Positions 49,069 through 57,910 are shown, counted from the stretch's first letter. The stretch: DNA of 64,000 nt from Alviniconcha marisindica (GCA_018857735.1 JABMCL010001015.1:51001-115000), one strand, 5' to 3'. Translations and numbers: made by a program. The notes: generated by a model not told the origin, from the sequence alone.

Positions 49069-52000
49069 TACAGACTGATAGGGGTGAACGACAATGTTGC
49101 TTAGCTGAAATTCTGAGAAGAGAAATGTCTTGAGTTTGCTTGTAAAGGAGTCGGGTATATACACCTCACTTAAGTGATGACAGTGAGTGATGTCAGTGAG
49201 TCTTATACACCTCACTTAAGTGATGACAGTGAGTGATGTCAGTGAGTCATATAAACCTCATTTAAGTGATGACAGTGAGTGATGTCAATGAGTCATATAA
49301 ACCTCAGGTAAGTGATGACAGTGAGTGATGTCAGAGAGTCATATAAACCTCACTTAAGTGATGACAGTGACTTGTATCAGTGAGTCACATATATACCTCA
49401 CTTAAGTGAAGACTGTGAGTGATGTCAAAGAGTCATATAAACCTCACTTAAGTGATGACAGTGAGTGACGTCAGTGAGTCAGATATATATACCTCATCTT
49501 AGTGATGACCATGAGTAATGTCAGTGAGTCAGTGATACCATCATTGTCCAGTTCTTCCAACTGTTCAACAGTTAATGAGCATTTAAACTGACTATTGTCA
49601 AGAGTCCCATCCTGAAAAATTGGCTTCTGACAGTTTGATTGCACACACAATACAATAACAGTTCATAGCAATGAAAATGTTATGAAACATCACATTTGAC
49701 TATGAAAAGGCAAGTTTTTGGACAGAAGAGCCATTGAAGCACCTGATCTTGATTTTTGTCTTAAACACAAATCAGTTTTTGATTGGTACATTGTAAATTG
49801 CCCCTCTCTCTGTTCTGACCCAGCATCGGTGCGACTGATTTTGGGCGGTAGGGTCACATATGCTCTTTCCTGAGTGTGTACATAACAATAATAATAAATG
49901 CATTTCTAATGCGCCAAATCCCACTGTGACTATACATGTGTGAGGCTGAAAGCGCTATACCTGAAACATGACAACAATACACAACCTAATTTAATCATGC
50001 ATTACATATCTCACTCTACCCCTCCACCTCCCCTGCATCTACACACACACACACACACACTCACACTCACCATCTCGCAACCCCCTCACTACCTCCTCTC
50101 TCTCCCAGTCTCTCTCCACCTTCCACCCCCCTAAAATCATGAGTCAGCCAGTGAAGACATCAGCAGCCAAATCAGAATGGAATCAGTACAGACCTGAACT
50201 GTCCATGATGCACTGTGTGCAGTCTTCCCCGAGTCAAAGTGCTGAACGGCAGCGAGGTGACGAGTGATGAGCGAGAGAAGGCAGAGCGACACTACCTGCG
50301 ACACTTTCTTGATCAGGAGGACAAAACCTCTCGATACTTGGAGCTGGAGAAAAAACATGGTGAGCTGATGACGGTAACACTGACAGCGGTCATCATGACA
50401 GTGATGCTGTGATGGTGACAGTGACAATGGTGATGATGGCAGTGACAGCAATGATGATGATGATGACAGGGGTGGCATTGGTGATGATGATGACAGTGAC
50501 AGCCGTGGTGATAATGATGACAGGGGCAGCATCGGTGATGATGATGACAGTGACAGCTGTGGTGATAATGATGACAGGGGCAGCATCGGTGATGATGATG
50601 ACAGTGACAGCTGTGGTGATAATGATGACAGGGGCAGCATTGGTGATGATGATGACAGTGACAGCTGTGGTGATAATGATGACAGTGGCAGCATTTGTGA
50701 TGATGATGACAGTGACAGTTGTGGTGGTGATGATGACAGTGACAACTGTGATGATGATGATGACAGTGACAGCTGTGGTGATGATGATGACAGTGACAGT
50801 TGTGGTGATGATGATGACAGTGACAACTGTGGTGATGATGACAGCTAGGATGATGGAAGGAACATATTTTTTTAATGTCCAGCCAACCATGATGGTTATA
50901 CCATGGTAAATGCTGTGATGATGATGATTATGTATGACGCTTGTGGTGATGACATTTATGATGATGATGACAGTGACAGTGGTAATAATAAAAATATGAA
51001 GATAAATAGGAGCAAGATTAAATGATGTCACACAGGACAAGATGAGCACAGAAGAAAACTCTTTGGACACCAAGTATATTTTCCAGTATACTTAGACCAA
51101 ACTGAATTAAATCATTCAGGAACTGTGAAGACGATGTCTATTTATGCAGCTCATGAAACCTTACCCTACAATGACTTTTTTCCAAACAGAAATTTGTTGA
51201 AAAAAGTAATGCGCTCAGGGTGCCAATGAGTGCATGATAAATGTACTTTATCATAACTGATGAAGGAAATAGCAAAGGGAAATGTGCCATGCAGTATCTG
51301 TATTTTCTTGTGTAAAGCCAAACTTTAAGTGTACATTGTTATCATAAATAATGAAGGAAATAGCAACGGGAAATGTGCCATGTAGTATCTGTATGTTCTT
51401 GTGTAAAGCCCGTTCTGAATTGTTGAATGTTTCTTCGCGAACCTAGTTGGAAGTATTCGGCGAAGCTAGTTGGTTCTTAATTGGGCGAACTTTTCTTCGC
51501 AAACCTAGTTGGAAGTATTCGTCGAAGCTATATTCGGGGTCCAAAAAGCTTTGCTCAACATGTTCTGGGAACATTTGCCCTATTCAACGATCATTGCCTC
51601 TGATTGGCTGAGAGCAGAGCTCTCCTGTGGATGAAGAAAAAATAAAAATAAAATGGATGACAGTGTAGCTAGGTTCTTCACTCGCTTCAGAGGGAATTTG
51701 TTTATTTGTTGACTTGTGGGAGGCGCAGCCTTGTCTCGGAGACCCAGAATGAGATAGTAGTTAGTTGAATTACCCTGTGAGGGATGATGAAAGTATATTG
51801 ACTTGACTTGACTTGACTTTAGCCTACATTTTCGATCATGCTGTCTGCTGCGTGTCTGCCTCAAGTTCAGGCCGAAGCTTGCATCTCATTACAAGCCAGT
51901 TGAGAACGAAATAAAGTTTGGACTGTCCGAACCATGTTCGGCGAACTAAAAGTTCAGTTAAGAAACAAATCATAGTTCGTCGAAGTGTCCAAAGTATGTT

Positions 52001-53065
52001 CGACGAACAAACATTTGCCCAGTTAAGAATGGGCTTGAGGCCAGACTTTGTTTCCGAGGAGCTCCTGTGAAGTGGGTTCTGCTGCATCTGTGCATATTTA
52101 TTTTCTCATGCTTGAGAGATGTCCTTAAAAACCTGTGTTGTCCTGAAAGGATACAGTTGAATGCTCAGTTGAGAGTAATAATTGGTTTTAACACCCAGTC
52201 AATCTTGTAGATTTTTTTATCGGGGAGAAGTTGATTTTAGAAAAGGGCAGAAAGCTTACACACGCACACATGCATGCATGCACGCATGCACACACACACA
52301 CGCATGCACGCACGCACACACACACACACACACATAGAGAAAAAATACACCCACAATATGAAAAGTGGAACAACTCACATGATATTTAGATACGTGAAAA
52401 TTTCAACTCACAAAACAGGCACGGTTGGCACAGTGTCACAAAAAGAAAGTATGAACCTGTTGTGCAGTGTTGCAGGGGGCACATGACAGCCTTTTAGCAG
52501 TTTTATGTCAATGACAAAATATCCCCAAGGCTTCTGCCATTTTGTTCTGCTTAGTGGATGATATAATTGAAAGCAGATCAAATAATTTTCACTTTCATTA
52601 AAAACAAAAATCTGAAACAAGAATGACTGTTAGCATTCTAAAACCAGATCCAAACACATAAAAGGTTCAAAAGAACGATATTTATTAGGACAAAATACAA
52701 CACATTTCCTTTTCATAGCCTTGGACCATTGAGTATTCCTGATATTCCAGAGAATGTCATGTTTCCATGTTGTCACAGTTGATTTCTTGTGGCAGGTCCC
52801 ATCCAGCCTCTTTTTGACATTGACCTTGGGGCCAGGTTCCAGAAGCATGTGTCCTTGACCTTCATGCTCAGTGGAGTGGAGCAGTTTAGGGAGACGGTCA
52901 CTGTACTGCAGACTGTCAGGGAACTGCGCAAGTTTGTTGCTGAAAGACTGGCCATCCCTCGCAAGTATGGACTCTGTTGGCGGTGGGGGGGGGGGGGGGG
53001 GGGGGGGGGGCAGTCAGCACTGTCATGTATAAATACTCTTTGTCTCTGTCTGCCTGTCTGGCTGG

Positions 53066-53141
<76 letters not shown>

Positions 53142-54596
53142 CTGTTAGAACTTACAGATTCGAAGAGATCGGAAAAGGTAGGAGTGTCTGATAAAAAGTG
53201 TTCATGATTAGCTTTTTATGTGTTTTGACATTTTTACTAAAACCAAGCAAAGCTGTTCAGTATTGGCACCCAAGAGCTTCAAAAGTGTTGGAACTTTTTT
53301 ATTTTGCTGTTTTGTGCAATAAATATTAATACCACACAAAAACAAGAAGAAGAAAAGGAAACTACACTAAAATAGCACTTGTAAGTATGTGTCTGCCTAA
53401 CTAAGATTTGTGACATTTTCAATATTGCTTGTAGCAGATTTGAAGATATAGCGCTTTTTGTTTGTCTTGTTTTTGTTTTCTTTGATCTTAACACATAAAA
53501 GGTTCAAAATAATGTTATTTATTAGGACAAAACACAACATGCAAATTTGCAGTGTAATCCCCTTTATCAAGCTATAAAATGACACTTAACAATTAAACAG
53601 TGAAAAACCATGAATAATCCACTTATCTTTTTTTGGTTGAGCAAGGTCCAACAGCCTTCCAAACACTGGACATTGGTACATAACAATTGGACCATTGCCT
53701 AGTTGGAAAAGGTGTACTGAAAGTTTTGAGGGTTAAATACCTTTCAGAACTGAAGATTTTTTTATATTTCTTACAGCACAGCAATCAGTTTTGGCCAGTA
53801 ATGTTAGCCCGTGATTCACAGATTGTTTTGTATTTTCTGTCGTCCTGTTGGAGATTAAAAGCATTCCTTTAAACCTTTTTGTATGTTTCTATGTTTTTAG
53901 CTCAGCAGGTCCTTTCAGGTTATTCCAGATGTTCCACTTTGCATTATTTTTGTTCATTTCAGGTCATTCCAGATGTTCCACTTTGCATTATTTTTGTTCA
54001 TTTCAGGTCATTCCGGATGTTCCGCTTTGTATAATTTTTTGTTCATTTCAGGTCATTCCAGATGTTCCACTTTGTATTATTTTTTGTTCATTTTAGGTCA
54101 TTCCGGATGTTCCACTTTGCATTATGTTTGTTCATTTCAGGTCATTCTGGATGTTCCACTTTGCATTATGTTTGTTCATTTCAGGTCATTCCGGATGTTC
54201 CACTTTGTATTATTTTTTGTTCATTTCAGGTCATTCTGGATGTTCCACTTTGCATTATGTTTGTTCATTTCAGGTCATTCCGGATGTTCCACTTTGTATT
54301 ATTTTTTGTTCATTTCAGGTCATTCCAGATGTTCCACTTTGCGTTATTTTTGTTCATTTCAGGTCATTCCAGATGTTCCACTTTGCATTATTTTTGTTCA
54401 TTTCAGGTCATTCCGGATGTTCCACTTTGCATGTGGGCCATACCAGAATCCAGCAGACCACACAGTGGATGAGCTCTTTCTGGATTCTCTGCCCATGAGT
54501 CGCTTTGATTTCATGGATGGGGACGAACTGCATGTGGAGTTCCTCACAGAGGAGACGCCGCATCTTGTTGCTGGATCTATCGAACTGAACCTTTAA
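35552..54596 (+). CDS. TBCEL: Tubulin cofactor E-like protein (TBCEL), complete, eleven exons
   Basis: Relative of tubulin-folding cofactor E; in vertebrates TBCEL destabilises tubulin. Eleven exons total 2316 nt in one frame (771 residues). Order: basic N-terminus, then SFTDALREKY (matching RSF..LCEKY of human TBCEL); no CAP-Gly domain, which excludes TBCE itself; leucine-rich repeats (TDLDLSSNLLESW, KFLNLSRNHL, ECLRLNENIITSW, TQLILSENPL, HTLCLSHTSI); DRRKLYVARS, PRVKVLNGSEVT and ERHYLRHFLD; and a C-terminal ubiquitin-like domain (ELRKFVAERLAIPR ... FDFMDGDELHVEF). Human TBCEL has 424 residues. Most of the excess is an acidic insertion of roughly 290 residues between LRRs, from exons 5-6. 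All splice phases agree. Confidence 0.94.
36030..36093. repeat. (CA)n microsatellite in TBCEL intron 1
   Basis: About 31 uninterrupted CA units. Confidence 0.97.
36886..37242 (+). mobile_element. SINE copy with target-site duplication, TBCEL intron 1
   Basis: Starts TGAGCTGGTTTGGCCTAGCA, carries GGTTTGAATCC (B-box-like), and ends in TGTGGACGTTAAGCACTGTG and ACTTAC repeats. ATTCAGTG flanks both ends (36878-36885 and 37243-37250). It is a diverged copy of the element at 58106. Confidence 0.8.
37251..38440. other. TBCEL intron 1, AT-rich stretch
   Basis: No exon or clear element. Fragments near 37390-37740 look vaguely like decayed coding sequence with many stops; I cannot name a source. Confidence 0.4.
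38484..38880. repeat. 30-bp minisatellite
   Basis: About ten units of TGTGTCCAAACCCTATCCTT + GAAGGTCTGA, interrupted near 38820 by an AT-rich segment. Confidence 0.93.
40148..40187. repeat. Long C homopolymer
   Basis: About 30 or more consecutive C within a C-rich stretch; length is likely to be assembly-sensitive. Confidence 0.9.
40375..40760. mobile_element. Possible dispersed element fragment in TBCEL intron 1
   Basis: Contains AGCACAGGGCACTTTACAGT and a GTTTGAGGCAAACTGTTCCA segment of a kind often seen dispersed in molluscan DNA. The recognition is from memory and weak. Confidence 0.35.
40991..41182 (+). CDS. TBCEL: TBCEL exon 2 (LRR 1-2)
   Basis: Acceptor ATTGCAG, donor GTGAGT, 64 codons. 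Encodes VLSNRRVATGG, DLDLSSNLLESWAEL and LKFLNLSRNHL. Confidence 0.95.
41850..41988 (+). CDS. TBCEL: TBCEL exon 3 (LRR 3-4)
   Basis: Acceptor CTTTCAG, donor GTGAGT. Encodes PRVENVVLNSTGVPLREV and ALRELHICCN. Phase 0 in, phase 1 out. Confidence 0.94.
42359..42819 (+). repeat. Five degenerate copies of the TBCEL exon 4 acceptor and exon start
   Basis: Copies begin near 42359, 42456, 42547, 42636 and 42729 (spacing 89-97 bp), then the real exon at 42820. Each holds TTGACCATT(A/G)CA-like intron end plus TGACTTTGGCAGTGTGAAAC, echoing exon TGACTTGGGCAGTGTGGAGG. The AG acceptor survives in the first and third copies only. Confidence 0.9.
42820..42913 (+). CDS. TBCEL: TBCEL exon 4 (LRR 5)
   Basis: Acceptor CCATTGCAG, donor GTAACT. 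Encodes YYRDLGSVEVAIKDGALSK and LECLRLNENIIT. Its first ~55 nt and acceptor are the parent of five degenerate copies upstream. Confidence 0.93.
43039..43230 (+). CDS. TBCEL: TBCEL exon 5 (LRR 6, insertion start)
   Basis: Acceptor TTTTTCAG, donor GTAGGG. Encodes WSEVWKLRNLPCLTQLIL, then leaves the LRR into an acidic tail (DSPDITCHSDGEDSSFG). Phase 2 on both sides. Confidence 0.93.
43278..43351. repeat. (CT)n microsatellite in TBCEL intron 5
   Basis: About 35 CT units with one TT break, lying 47 nt after the exon 5 donor. Confidence 0.97.
43553..44313 (+). CDS. TBCEL: TBCEL exon 6: acidic insertion with three 31-residue repeats
   Basis: Acceptor TTTCAG, donor GTGAGG; 761 nt, not a multiple of three, so skipping it would break the frame. 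It encodes a low-complexity acidic region with three tandem copies (residues from ~43838 to ~44110) built on NMENAKRFQSDDEAEDSLED. Two copies are almost identical at the DNA level, so the expansion is recent. No counterpart in human TBCEL. Confidence 0.85.
44658..44762. repeat. CA/GCAC-rich microsatellite
   Basis: ACAC, ATGCACGC and ACGCACGC motifs in TBCEL intron 6. Confidence 0.95.
44884..45026 (+). CDS. TBCEL: TBCEL exon 7 (LRR 7)
   Basis: Acceptor is a CAGCAG tandem (44881-44886): using either CAG keeps the frame (AV versus V). Encodes HTLCLSHTSISELEHLHAL and ends LHTLRIK; donor GTGAGT at 45027. The exon end and donor are duplicated 78 bp downstream. Confidence 0.92.
45027..45182 (+). 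repeat. Duplicated exon 7 end and donor of TBCEL
   Basis: The exon end CAGCTTCACACACTGCGCAT + CAAG|GTGAGTAATGTAA recurs as GAGCTTCACATATTGTGTAT + CAAG|GCAAGTAATGTAA with the junction at 45104|45105. The second donor is GC instead of GT. Both are followed by matching intron sequence (AGGTGCTT(A/G)CTACA). Confidence 0.88.
45183..46140. other. TBCEL intron 7, mostly unexplained
   Basis: 45230-45310 (ATTACATAAACAAACACAC ... CTTTCTCACCACTTCCA) matches a copy near 63725-63805, so it is dispersed. 45390-45950 is non-repetitive in this window with no recognisable exon. Confidence 0.5.
46140..47525. repeat. ~30-37-bp minisatellite, about 40 units
   Basis: TTTTCAACTCCTTAGTCACC + CACCTGCGTTTG(TTTG), alternating with an ACACCTTAG variant and with higher-order blocks (the block near 46830-46980 is repeated near 46900-47110). 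Confidence 0.95.
47630..48340. repeat. ~24-bp tandem array
   Basis: Units TTTGCATTTGATGATAACAG and TTTGCATTTGATGAAAGCAG, paired into ~48-bp blocks from about 47990. Confidence 0.93.
48345..48504 (+). repeat. Tandem acceptor array before TBCEL exon 8
   Basis: The polypyrimidine tract plus acceptor (TTCTTTCTTCTTCCTCCAG) with AATGATGACTTAAG in front is present four times, with ends at ~48377 (AG lost, CCGGG), 48419, 48462 and the real 48504; spacing 42-43 bp. The copies duplicate the 3' splice site itself. Confidence 0.92.
48505..48563 (+). CDS. TBCEL: TBCEL exon 8
   Basis: Acceptor CTTCCCCAG, donor GTGAGT. Only 59 nt: DIALFSHLHWEDRRKLYVA, matching the (E)ERRKLVIAR block of TBCEL. Flanked by arrays on both intron sides. 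Confidence 0.92.
48564..49540 (+). repeat. Donor-derived array after TBCEL exon 8
   Basis: The real donor region reads GTGAGTGTCAGTGAGTCAGA. Units downstream (~47-57 bp) read GTGATGACAGTGAGTGATGT + CAGTGAGTCATATA. Each carries one or two GTGAGT hexamers. The array is split by a dispersed fragment and a (CA)n tract at about 48749-49150. Confidence 0.88.
48930..49066. repeat. (CA)n-rich microsatellite
   Basis: ACGC, CACA and CACCACACCA variants within the exon 8 donor array. Confidence 0.97.
50223..50359 (+). CDS. TBCEL: TBCEL exon 9
   Basis: Acceptor TGTGCAG, donor GTGAGC. Encodes LPRVKVLNGSEVTSDEREK and RYLELEKKH, the post-LRR block of the family. Confidence 0.94.
50360..50845 (+). repeat. 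Donor-adjacent array after TBCEL exon 9
   Basis: Starts in the donor (GTGAGCTGATGACGGTAACA) and continues as ~54-bp units GTGATGATGATGACAGTGAC + AGCTGTGGTGATAATGATGA. All frames are open on both strands, giving spurious ORFs. Confidence 0.9.
51245..51405. repeat. Two-copy ~95-bp duplication in TBCEL intron 9
   Basis: GAAGGAAATAGCAA(A/C)GGGAA ... TTCTTGTGTAAAGCC occurs twice. The second copy is cut by the foldback element. Confidence 0.85.
51406..52036. mobile_element. 631-bp foldback element with long terminal inverted repeats
   Basis: Left end AAGCCCGTTCTGAATTG... and right end in reverse complement AAGCCCATTCTTAACTG... match imperfectly over roughly 100 bp. The interior of each arm is studded with palindromic TTCG(C/T)CGAA cores. 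It has no coding capacity. A target duplication is not obvious. Confidence 0.82.
52258..52334. repeat. CA/CATG microsatellite
   Basis: CACACGCATGCACGCACGCA-type run in TBCEL intron 9, preceded by an inverted copy of the dispersed ACCCAGTCAATCTTG motif. Confidence 0.93.
52650..52708. repeat. Dispersed ~45-bp sequence, copy 1
   Basis: AACACATAAAAGGTTCAAAA + GAACGATATTTATTAGGACA. Copies at 53490-53541 and, cut by the window end, 63959-64000. Confidence 0.85.
52796..52964 (+). CDS. TBCEL: TBCEL exon 10: start of ubiquitin-like domain
   Basis: Acceptor GTGGCAG, donor GTATGG. Encodes GPIQPLFDIDLG, VSLTFMLSGVEQF and VRELRKFVAERLAIPR. A G-run of 26 starts 20 nt after the donor. Confidence 0.93.
52985..53010 (+). 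repeat. 26-base G run near TBCEL exon 10 donor
   Basis: Uninterrupted G run, 20 nt downstream of the donor. Could form a quadruplex in the nascent RNA; length may be unreliable. Confidence 0.9.
53071..53139. repeat. (TC)n microsatellite
   Basis: About 34 TC units, 60 nt after the G run. Confidence 0.97.
53490..53541. repeat. Dispersed ~45-bp sequence, copy 2
   Basis: AACACATAAAAGGTTCAAAA + TAATGTTATTTATTAGGACA; same orientation as copies 1 and 3. Confidence 0.85.
53919..54406 (+). repeat. Eleven extra copies of the TBCEL exon 11 acceptor and exon start
   Basis: Junctions AG|G fall at 53919, 53963, 54007, 54052, 54097, 54141, 54185, 54230, 54274, 54319 and 54363, then the real one at 54407; spacing 44 or 45. 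Each copy is exon sequence GTCATTCCGGATGTTCCACT plus TTTGCATT, then TTTTTGTTCATTTCAG. Every frame needed to reach the real exon from 53963, 54185 or 54230 is open. Confidence 0.95.
54407..54596 (+). CDS. TBCEL: TBCEL last exon: ubiquitin-like domain end
   Basis: Acceptor CATTTCAG. Encodes SFRMFHFACGPYQ, SRFDFMDGDELHVEFLTEE and a short tail to IELNL; TAA at 54594-54596. It is the last of twelve tandem acceptor copies and the only one continuing into domain sequence. Confidence 0.94.
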
Positions 54597-55370
54597 GGTT
54601 TTAACCTTTGCATACACTTTGTTTTTTGTATTTTTGGTATGGACTTTAAAAAACAAGAAAAATTATGACTCTTATACAGAATACAAAGTGTTAAAGAAAA
54701 AACTACTACTGTTTTCAGTTCAAATGTAGTGAAAACATTTTTGGACGATTATTTATACATCTTGGGACGTTTCAACAAAAGTTGGGATAATTATTTACAC
54801 TTAAAACTGTGATCAACCTTTATTTTAATGGCAAAACTTTTTTTTCAATGTAATATAATACACTAGATATTATTTTGGGAAAACTGCAATATGAAATTCT
54901 AGATCTAGATATTGTTAATTTTACTTGACTGGCCAAGGAGCTGTTGAATGGGTGGGGATCAACTGTTCCGTTGGCCGTCTGTTGTTTGTTGGCCTTTCCT
55001 CAGTTGAAATCCTGAGCCCAATGTTTGTGGAGAATGTTTAGTATTGAGCCACCTTCCTGCACTAGTACATGAATACTGTCCTAATAATAATAATGGACAT
55101 TTTTAATGCGCATGATCCCTAGCACGATCTAGGGCGCAATTCGCTATACAAAAAGCTGCAGAAAAATGTATAAACGCATACAATGGACAAAATAAAAAGG
55201 TTTCAGGCCATACGACCGCCAACCATGCAAGAATTTACATGCAGCAATTCCAAGACTACATTTATACAATGATAGTGGTACTCACTGTTTTGGCAGCTTC
55301 ACTTCACTCTGGCTTCAGGGATTTGTCTTGACAGTTTGCTGTGGCTACAGTTTACCCTGACATGGGAGCA
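54597..55370 (+). other. TBCEL 3' UTR and flank
   Basis: No AATAAA until 55191-55196. AT-rich and without repeats to ~55080, where a dispersed (TAA)n + GCGC-motif fragment begins (also near 48750, 49890 and 63040). Confidence 0.5.
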
Positions 55371-55422
55371 CGCACATGCACGCACACACACCCACATGCA
55401 TGCACACATGCATGCATGCATG

Positions 55423-55462
<40 letters not shown>

Positions 55463-55592
55463 ACGCATGCACACACACACACACACACATGCATGCATGA
55501 AGACACATGCACACACACACACACATACATGCACGAATGCACACACACATGCATGCGTGCATGCATGAAGACACATGCATACACATACACAC
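55370..55592. repeat. CA/CATG microsatellite
   Basis: Long ACAC and ATGCATGC mixed run. Confidence 0.96.
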
Positions 55593-56119
55593 ACACTTTT
55601 CATACCATTCTGCAGGGATCCTTTTTTGTGTATAATTTCAACAGGCAAAATGACCTTTCAACACAGCAAACACCATGGTACAATACAATGCATAAAAATT
55701 GCCCCCTAAAAAACAACTAAAAAGGAAGGAAGATGAAGAGGGAAAGTCTATATTTTGGGTAAAATATAGAAAAGGGGGATCACTCTATCCAACCTAGATT
55801 TCTCTACCTTTTGCTTCCTGTCAAAGCCCCTGTCTCCTTGCCTTCAGAAGGGACATCAATAGAATTCACCTCTTTAAATGGTATATTGATCAATAGTCGC
55901 TTCTTCCACAGGGTTCCAGGCAAGATCAAGAGATCTTAGAGGAGGGAGGTGGAGCTGGACCCTCAGCTTAGCCCAGAAGAGATCATGAGTAGGGAGGTGG
56001 AGCTGGGCTAAGAAAGCTGGACTTCCTTTGCTTGATTTGTCCAAATTGTTCGTCAACAGCAGTGCAACGGACATTGTCTTTGTGACTCTGGCCAAGCACA
56101 GCATTTGAAACAGCAATTG

Positions 56120-56320
56120 CGCAGTGCACAAGTCGCTGGGCAATGGAGAGGGGACACCGCCTTAACACTTCCATTGTTCTGGCGGCAGTCCACAGTCTCT
56201 CCTGTCTTTTCGGGCAGTTTCCGCGGTCGAGCCTTCACTCTGTCATCCCCTTCCCACTCTGTTCCCGTCCCTAATAGGCCATCTCACCTCCGTGGACGTA
56301 AAGCACCAAGAAAGAAAGTA
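56120..56320. mobile_element. SINE 3' fragment
   Basis: Ends CATCTCACCTCCGTGGACGT + AAAGCACCAAG, the tail shared with the elements at 58106, 36886, 57500 and 2880. Confidence 0.55.
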
Positions 56321-56494
56321 GTCGCTTCTTTTTGTTGTCCTGTTCAGGATGGTGCATTTTATTTCAAGGTTGGGATGAACAAGCATACTAGCTTCTCCTA
56401 TGACCATTATGTTGTTGATTTGTCTCTGCATGACTTGTTGCATGTTCCGCACTTTATCATAGTTTATTTGTCACTGTTTTCTCTGGCAATAAAT

Positions 56495-57030
56495 ATGGAA
56501 GGCATTGTGAGTTGGTATATATAGCCAGCATTGTGAAGTATTGTCTGTATACATACTGGTCACAACGATTATTAAAGTAGAAGGCTTGTTAATTTGGTAC
56601 TGTCACAGTTATTGAGAAGTACTACCTGTATAGGTAATAATGTAAATGGAAGGCTTGGTATGTTGGTACTTACCTGACAGTTGCAAAATACTGTGTACTG
56701 GTAATGGTATAGGTAGAGGCTTTGTATTTTTATTCTATCATTTACTCTGTATTTTAAGACGAATTTCTTTGTAAACATGTACTGGGACAATAGATATTCT
56801 TATTCTGACATGTATTGGTAGCATCACGAGTCTTGTGAAGTACTATCAGTATCTGTAGTGGTGACAATCTAGTGGAAGGTTTTGTAAACTGGTACGTTTA
56901 CTATCCATATACAGGAAGTACTATCCATATCACTTACAATGTAAGTGGAAGGCTTGGTAAGTTGGTAGCATTACACAAATTGTGAGGTTCTGTCTGTACC
57001 GGTGACGATACAAGCGCAAAACAAGGCTTG
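56495..57030. repeat. Degenerate ~90-bp tandem array
   Basis: Units around GAAGTACTATC(C/T)GTATA and GTGGAAGGCTTGGTA.GTTGG, strongly diverged. Confidence 0.7.
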
Positions 57031-57499
57031 TAGTATGTATGTTTTTACTTGCTTGCTATTGTGTTGGTGTTTTAGTCATGATGTATCATCATGAATGTCG
57101 ATGAGTTTCACGCCATGTAACAAAATCGTGGATGGCTCAGATTAAACTGTACTGGTAAAATTGTGTGGCAATTTATAAATCATGGCCAGCTGAATAGCCT
57201 CATATCAGGTTCCTGCTAAACAAAGTTGAAGGGAAATAACTCCACAAAGGGACATAACTCTACTTCTACTCCACAAAAGGACATAACTCTACTACTGGCA
57301 CAATTCCTGAAGAGAAGGAGTGCAGGCACAAGACTTACTCAAGTGCAGTGGTACCTCTGTTTTAATATTACTCTAAAACGCAATTAAAAAATATAAAGTG
57401 CAATTTAAAAGCATGTTCAAGTTCTTGTGCATGATCCAGGGGTTGATTCAGATGGAATATGAAGGGAAGGGTTTCAGATAAAAACTAGCCCAAACAGAG

Positions 57500-57910
57500 G
57501 AATAGCCTCTGGCCTCCATGAGCCAATTTGCCCCAGCAGTAAAGTGAGGCTGGAAAGTGGATCATGTTGGTTTCATCTCCCACTTCCGCTCTCATTTCTC
57601 TTCAAAAGTTGTGGTTTACGGACTCTGTCTTGTTACTTTGCGCCTCACTTAACAAAACATCAAAATGGCTTTCGTCACGGCCCATCGTAGCGCAGGCGTC
57701 ATTTTGGTGGTGGCGGTACAGGATCAGATATAGTCGCTCCTCCCTCCATCTCCTGGTATGGATAGTTCAGGAGCTGTGTGAGAGTCGAGGTGGCTTTCCT
57801 GAGCTGTCTGTCCTAACGACCCTTCTGGCTTCCGTGGACGTAAAGATTTATTGAACCATGCTTCGGCATTGGTCTCAGCTTGTCCCTAATATGTCAGCTG
57901 ACATCTGAGG
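57500..57910 (+). mobile_element. SINE copy, diverged
   Basis: Body AGTTGTGGTTTACGGACTCT, GTGTGAGAGTCGAGGTGGCT and tail CTTCCGTGGACGTAAAG. The tRNA-like head is damaged. Confidence 0.65.

Noticed and set aside
50137..51073. Serine/leucine-rich and TVIIIT-rich frames
   Set aside because: Shadows of the GATGATGACAGTGACAG array after TBCEL exon 9.
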